A stretch of 64,000 bases of DNA from Apoda limacodes (taxonomy: Eukaryota > Arthropoda > Insecta > Lepidoptera > Limacodidae): contig OX291543.1 in NCBI GenBank assembly GCA_946406115.1, positions 29,290,815-29,354,814 on the forward strand. Direction: 5' to 3'. Of this stretch, positions 57,201 to 64,000 are shown in pieces. The notes below the pieces were generated by a model. That model did no database searches. It had not been told where the DNA came from and was given only the letters and a program-made list of their open reading frames with translations. The translations under genes were made by a program, and so were the position numbers. Within the stretch, counting starts at the first letter, position 1; each line of letters begins with the position of its first letter.

Positions 57201-59956
57201 TTTATGGTATTTTTAAGGTAGGGTATTAGTATTTCAACGTAGGGCATTGCCCCATAATGCCCCCCCTTAGCTACGGCCCTGCAACGGTGAGTTTATTATA
57301 CATTATGAGCTTCAATTGTCAAAAAATATTATCTTGTGCACTGTTGGTAGTTGTTTTAGATACCTACGGCACAGAATAATTAATATTAGTACCTACCTAC
57401 AGTGAGAGTCTAAATGTTCTAGCTAGCTGGCAATTCCTTATTCCCCTGCTCGCTCGCCTTAGTACCTCCTATTCCTATGAAGATGTTATAGACAATAATG
57501 GGAAGGCTGCTGATGTTTCATGACAGACAAGTAGCAACTTACCTTCTGTCATTTTGCTGTGCCAGGCTTCGTCAGCGAGCGAAACCTCGCTAAGCGGTAC
57601 GAATTCTGCTCCTGCACCTGCCTGCACCTTATTACCGTTGGTTACATTGTACTCGCTTAGCTTCAGCTCGTATTTCGTTAGCAGTTTCTCTGCTTCGGAG
57701 ATGTGTCGCTCGAACGGACTCTCATCGTGGCCTTTCTCTGCCCACAAACTTTGCAGAGACTCCTGAAACATTAGCGTATAATAGGAATTTATTGTGTGAA
57801 ATAAGTAGGTACTTGTTACACACTTTGCACTAGAAGTGCCCTACGGTTTTACCTACAGGAAAACCTATTCCCTTAGGGTAGGATCTCTCTATCAGGATAA
57901 AATTATTCTTTTTTTCTCTGTGCCAAAAATCAAATTTAGTTGTGACAGTATCTAAAACATAACATGGAGGTAGGTTCAGCTATTATTTTTTGACCGCTAT
58001 TATTGTATATGAATTTATCAGATTTAACTTTTATACAGAGAATATAAAGTAAATATAAAATTTACGACACATGAGTATGAAACATTGAAAAAATTTCTAA
58101 GCACTTACTTATGCTTTGCTAATAGTGGACGGACCAAGACAGCCTCAGATACTTACCTTGCTCAAACTGCTCTTTAAGTTTTGAATCTCAGTTTTCACAG
58201 CATCAAGCTTAGCATCTGTGACGTCCAGCCGGCTGGATATGGGATCGTCGTCTGTGGTAAGGTTGCTCTCCTCACTGGGCCCGACCGGCTTCAGGTTCTT
58301 CGTCACTAAGGTTGTCAACGATTGCAAAGATTTCTGAATTTCATCCAGAGCTTCGTTGGTTTTCTTTAGCGTAGCCTTCTCTCTTTCTTCTTTCTAAGAA
58401 AATAAATAGACACATAGTTTCAAAATATGTTTAGTTAAAGAACTTACCAGGCTACCTAGCATTTTTAGCATATATTTATTTATTTAACTCTTAAAGTACT
58501 TATCGCATAATGCGATTTCTTCCAGCCAACCTTAGGGTATTTCCGAAAAAAGGTTAATTTAAATTTAAGTAGATAGCGTTCAAACGAAAAAAAAGGTAAC
58601 TATAGATAAAATAATACCGAGTAGCTCCTCAGTAAAGATCTAGATAGCTTACGTCCGCGTAATCATGGATAGGAAGCAGTAAAGACTGCGCCAGCATAAC
58701 CTTAGTCTGGAATGGTTTTGAAGACGTTTGAGTGAGTGTAATAAAGCAAACAGCTTTCGGCTAAGTGCATGAATTAGAATATGTACCTGAGGGCGCCATG
58801 ATAACGTGCTGTCGATGAGTATTCCGAGGTTCTTAACTTTTTCGACAAAAGGAATACGTACGTCATTGTAAATAATTTGTGGCAGTTTATTTATGTCCAG
58901 GTTAGCGAGTTGACGACTGCTGCCTACAATATAGCCTGAGATGAGATTTACTGGGGTTAAGTAATTGTCCAAACGACTTTTCCCATTCAGATACAGTTCT
59001 AAGGTTAATAATGATACCGATAGCATTCTGAATTTGGTCAACTTTTGAACCTGTGTTTAACTGCAGATCATCAGCATATAAGTGGAACTGTGTAGTTATA
59101 GTCGACAAAGGTTATAGTCTACTTGATTAAACTGAATAATTTGGTAAAAGAGTCAAGTGTAACACCCAGCCACTGTATAAATTTTTAGTTAAACAACTTA
59201 CCAGGCTACCATTTTTAGCACATAGGTAATAGTCGACTTGATTTAACTGAATGGTTTGGTTAAAGAGTGAAGTGTAACTCCCAGCCACTGTATATATTTT
59301 TAGTTAAATAACTTACCAGGCTACCTAGCATTTTTAGCACATAGGTTATAGTCGACTTGATTTAACTGAATGGTTTGGTTAAAGAGTAAAGTGTAACTCC
59401 CAGTCACATTATATCTAAGTAATATCACCTAGACGCAGTAGGTATAGCCACTCTTCGCCGCTCTCTTAAGTTAATTCCGCCTGTTTGTGACGATCCTGTG
59501 ACCTCTAGCGTATATATATATAGTTAACGCATTCATTCACGCGTATATGCACGTCTTTATTTTTCTAGCAATTTATCAAGCAGTTTTTGTATAAAGCCGC
59601 CAGGTTATGTTTTTGCCCTAGCCATGATGCAACGGGGACTCCACCCTGGCCGAGTCAGGATGCAGGGTTGCTCTATCGCTTCAGCTTAAAAATGTATTAA
59701 AAGTTTGTGCCAAGATTGTGATCAACAAATTCTTACTTGTAAGAGTATAGTTTCAACATTTGATAAGCGCTCATCGAGGCGCGAAATCATGCCTTTCATG
59801 GGCTCGAGGGCCCGCTGCCGCTTATCAACGGACACCAGCAGCTTCTTCAGCTGATCCCCAAGCCCCTTCTCACGGTACTCGTGACGCTCCAGCTTGTCTT
59901 CTGATGAGCGGAACATGTGGATCAGGGATAACATCGCGTCACGGATGTCTTCGTGT
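51228..59956 (-). CDS. Coiled-coil, sequon-rich, cysteine-free protein (5' end not found), 10 exons
   Basis: Ten minus-strand exons (59956-59737, 58393-58157, 57762-57543, 56816-56649, 55007-54856, 53883-53723, 52827-52671, 52386-52327, 52018-51853, 51277-51228) join in phase into 529 codons plus stop. I do not recognise the family. Nearly the whole chain is heptad-like helix, with no cysteine and no membrane span. It has seven N-glycosylation sequons (NLT, NVT, NQT, NRT, NLS, NGT, NIT), which points to a secreted or extracellular coiled coil, though no signal peptide is visible because the 5' exon(s) were not found. Segments include EDKLERHEYREKGLGDQLKK, DVSRSYDILRTEV and DLNHFLGQLSLVTHEFD. 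All junctions are GT-AG. The last exon is short and weaker. Introns carry a hAT MITE, a LINE fragment and a tandem repeat. Confidence 0.78.
51465..51785 (-). repeat. LINE 3' end, largest copy of the recurrent tail
   Basis: Minus-strand open frame of 104 codons: [40 protein letters not shown], then FFKKKVIRFLKGLQRASDTP and GVASVHRLR. This is the C-terminal end of the LINE family whose tails recur in this window. It is the least decayed copy and lies in the last intron of the coiled-coil gene, same strand. Confidence 0.8.
51853..52018 (-). CDS. Coiled-coil gene, ninth visible exon
   Basis: Acceptor aacttgtcag, donor G|gtacct. VGLITTRVMEIDDDLNHFLG to SIKKNVHTVHEKLE. GC-rich third positions. Confidence 0.82.
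52327..52386 (-). CDS. Coiled-coil gene, eighth visible exon
   Basis: Exactly 20 codons, VHTDSYVNGTASTLDDVKAK, between acceptor ctttaacag and donor gtaaat. In phase with both neighbours and so skippable. Confidence 0.78.
52671..52827 (-). CDS. Coiled-coil gene, seventh visible exon
   Basis: Acceptor gctgtgtacag, donor GCC|gtaagt. LDSMEHAVINTQAGALANLS to ATQASLEKLA, with an NLS sequon. Confidence 0.82.
53723..53883 (-). CDS. Coiled-coil gene, sixth visible exon
   Basis: Acceptor aaatgacag, donor AG|gtgagt. VQSLTKNEHVVLETADNVVA to LQSINLNRTVNER, with an NRT sequon. Distinctly GC-rich at third positions. Confidence 0.82.
54185..54445. repeat. GC-rich island with a hairpin
   Basis: A 260-base stretch much richer in G+C than its flanks, with ATAAGGAAT at about 54354 and ATTCCTTAT at about 54373 forming a stem. 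No coding frame fits the surrounding gene. Origin not recognised. Confidence 0.4.
54856..55007 (-). CDS. Coiled-coil gene, fifth visible exon
   Basis: Acceptor atgttacag, donor GAG|gtaatg. VTKIQGKVREMGDRLQKTNE to SRSYDILRTE. Confidence 0.82.
55876..56626 (-). repeat. Lepidopteran repeat ending in GGGTTCCGTA
   Basis: Left part AATCGGTCAAGTACGAGTCG then GGACTCGCGCACGAAGGATT and CCGTACCATTG. Right part has GACAGACGGACGGACGGACA and TACGGAACCCTAAAAAC at 56610-56626. A related copy in the other orientation is at 10075. The GTGCGAGTCGGACTCG segment recurs near 62375 and 62475. Confidence 0.65.
56649..56816 (-). CDS. Coiled-coil gene, fourth visible exon
   Basis: Acceptor T-rich then atag, donor A|gtacgt (a GTACGT donor is less common). 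VMERQEKEVEKIQRLLSDAE to LQRTAGELKDSDEL, with an NQT sequon. Confidence 0.8.
57003..57281. mobile_element. hAT-type MITE with perfect 8-base target duplication
   Basis: Ends CAGGGCTTTAGCTA and, inverted, CAGGGCCGTAGCTA. They are flanked by CAACGGTG on both sides (56995-57002 and 57282-57289), exactly the 8-base duplication hAT elements make. 279 bases, non-coding, in an intron of the coiled-coil gene. Confidence 0.88.
57543..57762 (-). CDS. Coiled-coil gene, third visible exon
   Basis: Acceptor aatgtttcag, donor G|gtaagt. ESLQSLWAEKGHDESPFERH to DEAWHSKMTE, with an NVT sequon and a short Gly/Ala-rich loop (QAGAGAEF). Confidence 0.82.
58157..58393 (-). CDS. Coiled-coil gene, second visible exon
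   Basis: Acceptor attttcttag, donor gtaagt. Exactly 79 codons, KEEREKATLKKTNEALDEIQ to NLKSSLSK, with an NLT sequon in a flexible SEESNLTTDDDP stretch. Confidence 0.82.
58425..58470 (-). repeat. Isolated piece of the 59.1 kb tandem repeat
   Basis: AACTTACCAGGCTACCTAGC followed by ATTTTTAGCA, identical to a part of the units at 59190-59340 but separated from them by the LINE relic at 58649-59108. Confidence 0.7.
58649..59108 (-). pseudogene. LINE reverse transcriptase fragment in intron
   Basis: Minus strand reads FHLYADDLQLNTGSKVDQIQ (catalytic YADD), then after a frameshift LNPVNL-like sequence, DVRIPFVEKVKNLGILIDS and LSWRPQVHILIHALSRKLFA. A different family from the 46-50 kb element (YADDLQ type). 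Truncated at both ends. Lies between the first two visible exons of the coiled-coil gene. Confidence 0.8.
59110..59410 (-). repeat. Tandem repeat, unit about 115-119 bases, 2.5 copies
   Basis: Starts of GGTTATAGTCGACTTGAT type at 59110 (GGTTATAGTCTACTTG), 59225 and 59344. Each unit has an AACTTACCAGGCTACC segment whose complement is a strong splice donor (CTG|GTAAGTT) and a CCAGCCACTGTATA segment whose complement is an acceptor (TATACAG|TGGCTGG). The 59202-59287 interval is an 86-base exon-like piece. Confidence 0.75.
59737..59956 (-). CDS. Coiled-coil gene, first visible exon
   Basis: Acceptor tatttcag precedes 59956; donor CAA|gtaaga follows 59737. After one base completing a codon it reads HEDIRDAMLSLIHMFRSSED to LDERLSNVETILLQ. 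The split codon shows at least one more upstream exon. Confidence 0.82.
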
Positions 59957-60303
59957 CTGAAATAAATAAATTGTAGAAATTGAATTAATAATTCTAGTGA
60001 CTTTTGTTTTTACGTGCCTAACTACTGTATGTAAGGTAAAAGAAACAGTATGGAATCTTAGCAGCACCAATCTTAGTCACCTTTGTCGACTATATCATAC
60101 CGAAGTAAATAAATGATGTATACTTTAACTGGTTTATTGTAGATTATAAATTTTGCGTTGCAATAAAAGAATAAAAAAATATATTTATGATTCAATGGTT
60201 ATAGGCTTTAATAATGGAGGAATTTGAGTTTTATGTTTTACCACCGGGTCCGAAAAGTTTGTTGCACTTTAAATGTATATAAGGTACCGATATTAGTTAT
60301 TAT

Positions 60304-61814
60304 GTGTAAGGTGAGTGGGGGTGAGATGAAAAACGGTGTAAGTTAGAAAACTAACAAAAGCGACGAATTTTGCACCTAAATTTGGTTGTTGGCAACATTG
60401 TTTTGATCGGCCTTTTATTGCGCCCCGGTATTCAGTTACTAAGTGTGGCTGAGTGACTGTAAGCGATTGTCGAAAAAATTTCATTTTCGTCTTAATATTG
60501 TATTTTTTTATCTTACCCCGGTATCTGTAACTTTGTTAGCAGGTAAGATAGAATTTATTTTGACTAATATTTGCGGTGACAAAAAAAATAGAATAAAACT
60601 AAACTGCGTGAAAGTGAAGTTAATCGGTATTTTACGAGTTCTTGTGGTGTTTCATCTTATACCGCTAATTTTGTCGGGGTTAAGACTGAAATATAAAACT
60701 TTTTATCTTACCCGTTTCCTGAAACTCATAGTAAATGTCAGATGTTTTCAACCTGTGGATTCCTCAGTTGTTTTTATTGTGAATCATTCATTGTTTTTTT
60801 GCAAATAAAACTTAAAAGGTTAAGGAAAATATACCTACTACTATTAATGTACAATTTTATCAGAATATAAAACATTTTGTGATGTTTAGGCGCTTTTGCT
60901 TGAATATTGAGTATTATCTACATATAGCCGAGTCATCCAATTTCCAGGCAACGACCTGCAGCGCTTTTAAAAAGATCAAAACGGCGACAGGTCGGTAATC
61001 TATAATAATGCTTGGCGTTATAAAATTTGCAACTTTTTTAGTCAATCTAAACATACTTAGGTACTATGATGAACAAAATTAAATTGAGTTTAAATATTTT
61101 TATATTTAACAACATTAAATAAAATATTTTTCTTATAAAATAAATTTATAAATTAAAGTCATATAAGTAATTAGCCGTGCGTTGCGGCAATGGTGCTGTG
61201 ACGTTCCTGTGTGCCATAGCTGGGCTGGTGTGCATCCAGTTTATGCCTGATATTTTACGTCAATGTGACTACTTTTTAAACTATTACATAAATACCAAAA
61301 TAAAAAATATGAATAATTCGCAATTAAAGATAACATTTTTAACTAAGTATTGTTTGTTTTTATTTACTAATAAACAACTGCTGAAAGTCCATTCGACTTC
61401 AAAACGGGGTGAGACAGAAATATAATTTGAAAGAACGTGTTTTGGCGGTTTACATTGGGTATTTTTAAATAATAATAGTAGCTTTATCCATTGGCGTCTA
61501 GCGATGTAGGAATCTATAAGCCAATTATACCTTATATAAAAAAATCTATGAACTATTTCCATCTTTCCCCCTTAGCATTCCATCTTACCCCTACCTTCTT
61601 CAGTTATAAAGTGTTATTTCAATAAACTTTATTTCATATTAAAATAATAAAAAATGTACCTTCCTCGCTTCTTACGTAAAAATTGGTGTACTCACTTGGA
61701 CGTAAAGTTGTTTTTATATGACTGAATACAATAACATTTTGCACACGGTGCTTTTAAATATGCACTCGTTATCTCATCAAAAAAGCATTCTGTCTTACCC
61801 ACACTCACCTTACA
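60304..61814. repeat. Possible 1.5 kb DNA element with inverted ends
   Basis: TGTAAGGTGAGTGGGGGTGA at 60304 is mirrored by TGTAAGGTGAGTGTGGGTAA (complement of the right end at 61814). The similarity continues a few bases further. Words of the TCTTACCCC type recur inside (60513, 60708, 61580). No transposase and no clear target duplication were found. Confidence 0.5.
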
Positions 61815-63289
61815 GCAATGAACATGGTGGCACATTAAGTAGGTATATAAGGCAAAATATTTTCAACTTTAATACTAGCTTCTGCTCTCGCCTTTGTCCG
61901 CGTGTACTTTTGAAAAAAAAGAGGGGATCTAGGGGATAATTTTCCAAACACGGTGAAACAAGACAATCTTAATTTCAACCTAAAGGCCAAATACCAATTA
62001 TTATGCATTTAATGAAGGACAAAAAATGACAGATTTTCATACAAACTTTCAACCCCTATTTTGCCGCCTTAGAATTCATCCCAATTTTGGAAAATCCCTT
62101 CTTAGTGCTCGGCTACGTTTATAACAAAAACCTATGCGCAAACGAAAATTTCCAGACTCTAAGTAAGTCAGTTTACTATTTTATCTAATGTATATAACTT
62201 ATATATATACAAACATAAAATCTGTATAAATAAAAATGAATCGTCCAAATGTATGCACGCGTATAACTTCCGAGCAACTGCACCAAATTGAATAATTCTT
62301 TTTCTTCTATGTCATGGTCGTTACTATCAGGACAATGTTTGTATGAAGGAAAATAACCAGTCAAGTGCGAGTCGGACTCGAGCACAAAAAATAACTTTCG
62401 AACGACTGCACCAAATTGGATAATTCTTATTTTGTTGTGTTCGTTATTGCAGGACAAGGTTTGTATGAAAGAAAAGTGCGAGTCGGACAGTTGCATAAAT
62501 AGCTAACAAGAATCTTAGTAGGTTTAAAAAAGTTTTGCTCTCAGAACGCGAGGCAGACATCGAAACCACTAGGCTAGGTATCACCTAGTTACCCGTAAAG
62601 ATTGACAATATTTTTTTCATAAAACATGCTGTGTCCTGCTTCCGCAACAGACGCTTCATTTCATCTCTGAGATCATAAACACGCTGTTATTAGGTGAAGT
62701 CAGAGCTGGATTATCCATAAGGCCGTGTAGGCAACTGCCTAGGGACCCCGTACTGGCTAAGGGCCCCGCGCTCCGAGTAATTATTTTTTTTTTAAGTTTT
62801 TTTCGAGTATAATTAAATTTGAAGATTTCTATGTAACTTTCTATCAATGACAATACTTTTATAGTACATAGTAGTATTTAAGTACCTTTCGGAACGCAAT
62901 TCAGATTAATATAACGAGAGGAAGACAAACAGACAGGCAGTAACATGGTTGGTACATAAATTAGATCTCACAAGTTGTATTATGTGTAAAAAAGCTCGGC
63001 CTTACATAGATACACAAATAGAAATATACTGTATACTCCACTACTAATACATATTTGCTCTACAAAGACACCTGTAAACAAGATAAAAAAACACTAAATT
63101 GGTTTAGAAAAACGTAAAAAGCAGCAAGAGTAACAAAACAATCAAAGAAGACAAAATTTTTTTTGATCTTGTAGTCGCCTTATGGTATTTTTCAAGTACA
63201 TCTGCCAACCATTAGATGACGGACCAAGTATAGACTCCATGCGAATGTTCTGAGAGTGCGAGTGGCTAGGATCAAGAAACAAACACTTT
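61815..63289. other. AT-rich stretch upstream of the coiled-coil gene's visible exons
   Basis: Searched on the minus strand for a signal-peptide exon with a phase-2 donor. None was recognised with confidence. Apart from the direct repeats at 62255-62495 no structure was seen. Confidence 0.4.
62255..62495 (-). repeat. Two direct copies of a 115-base segment
   Basis: TAACTTCCGAGCAACTGCAC and TAACTTTCGAACGACTGCAC begin two copies, each with CACCAAATTG, ATAATTCTT, AGGACAA and TTTGTATGAA in order, and each ending at an AAGTGCGAGTCGGAC block. Confidence 0.65.
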
Positions 63290-63846
63290 ATTAGGGTGTT
63301 AAGTCATAGTACCAATTTTTATAGTTTATCGTTTACTGTTTGTGCAATTAAATCATGGAACTCTCTACCTTTATCTATCAGGCGCTCACAATCAGCTGAC
63401 ACTTTTAAAAAACTGGTTAAAATCCACTATCTTAACTCCAATCAAAGAATTTCTGTCTTTCTATCAAATCTTTAGTTCAATTTGAATATCCTTACAATAA
63501 TGTAATATAGGTATGTATGTATATATATATATATATATATATATTTTATATACACGTATATTTAAGTATGTTTATGTAACTATATGTATGTTTATGTATT
63601 TATTTATTTTATACAATTATATAAGTATTTAGTATTATTTTCTCTTTGTAACTTTTCTCCTCCTGTGACACCTACTTATCTTGCTTCTATTTCTATTACT
63701 TGCAACTTAAGGTTGCCTGTAAGAGATCGCTTTATAGCGATAAGGCCGCCTAGTTGTACTATAATATAAAATAATATATACAATTGTATAAATGTTTAGT
63801 TTTAAATTTTTTGGTGTACAATAAAAGTATATTCTATTCTATTCTA
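63290..63846 (+). repeat. LINE 3' end with (TTCTA)n tail
   Basis: Plus strand reads AIKSWNSLPLSIRRSQSADT followed by FKKLVKIHYL, the C-terminal end of a jockey-like ORF2. Then comes a 3' UTR with AAGAGATCGCTTTATAGCGA and AAGGCCGCCTAGTTGTAC, AATAAAAG and a TTCTATTCTATTCTA tail near 63845. An (AT)n run at 63519-63542 interrupts it. Confidence 0.75.
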
Positions 63847-64000
63847 AGTGAGGCCGAGACTGAAGTCCAATTACTATACTAAAACGAAGTTCATCTATAA
63901 GCAAAATAACAGAATGACAAAATATTACCACCGAATTACAAGATTTCTGGTGTTATTTTGTGTAGTGTGTGTTTTCTGCTTCGGGCCGACAATATGTTCA

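Noticed and set aside
59110..59410. CRISPR array
   Set aside because: Units of about 117 bases are repeated whole, without distinct spacers, in a eukaryotic intron.
1..64000. A new multi-gene system, biosynthetic cluster or defence island
   Set aside because: The four host genes are unrelated single genes in mixed orientation, and the rest is introns and mobile elements. Nothing in the layout supports joint function.

Overview
The window reads as insect nuclear DNA, almost certainly from a moth or butterfly. It is AT-rich, its protein-coding genes are split by introns with GT-AG junctions, and it is full of short repeats that I recognise as typical of Lepidoptera: tRNA-derived SINEs, LINE 3' tails, non-autonomous Helitron-like pieces, and the repeat that ends in a TACGGAACCC motif. 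I do not assign a species.

Four host genes can be rebuilt exon by exon with consistent reading phase. (1) On the plus strand, 4058-21486, is ARPC2, the 34 kDa subunit of the Arp2/3 actin-nucleating complex: 8 coding exons, 303 residues, complete. (2) On the minus strand, 30854-27218, is an insect homologue of TMIE, a subunit of the TMC mechanotransduction channel complex: 4 coding exons, 171 residues, with a second possible ending of 91 residues. (3) On the plus strand, 35041-39536, is a UPF0047/YjbQ-family protein: 4 coding exons, 165 residues, complete. (4) On the minus strand, 59956-51228, are ten exons of a cysteine-free, coiled-coil, glycosylation-site-rich protein that I cannot name. 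Its 5' end was not found and may lie beyond the window. I see no sign that the four genes share a pathway.

The rest is intron, intergenic DNA and mobile elements. The largest is a non-LTR retrotransposon at about 45973-50264. It has an intact ORF1 of 343 codons and an ORF2 broken by a 5' endonuclease deletion, a perfect 152-base tandem duplication and one in-frame TAG. Well-bounded DNA elements are a pogo/Tigger-like transposon with a TA target duplication in ARPC2 intron 2 (7191-8105) and a hAT-type MITE with a perfect 8-base target duplication in the coiled-coil gene (57003-57281). Relics of several other LINE families lie at 242-831, 2876-3790, 15300-15520, 29118-29590, 36550-36810, 45246-45390, 58649-59108 and 63290-63846. 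At least nine copies of one LINE 3' tail are scattered on both strands.

The interval between the TMIE and UPF0047 start codons (30855-35040) is structurally odd. It has two diverged direct copies of a roughly 360-base block about 3.07 kb apart, and between them a periodic array built around the palindrome GACAGCTGTC. I found no CRISPR array, rRNA, canonical tRNA gene, or gene set that forms a new biological system. The best leads are the alternative TMIE ending, the unnamed coiled-coil gene with an exon-like tandem repeat in its first visible intron, and the repeat architecture between the TMIE and UPF0047 genes.
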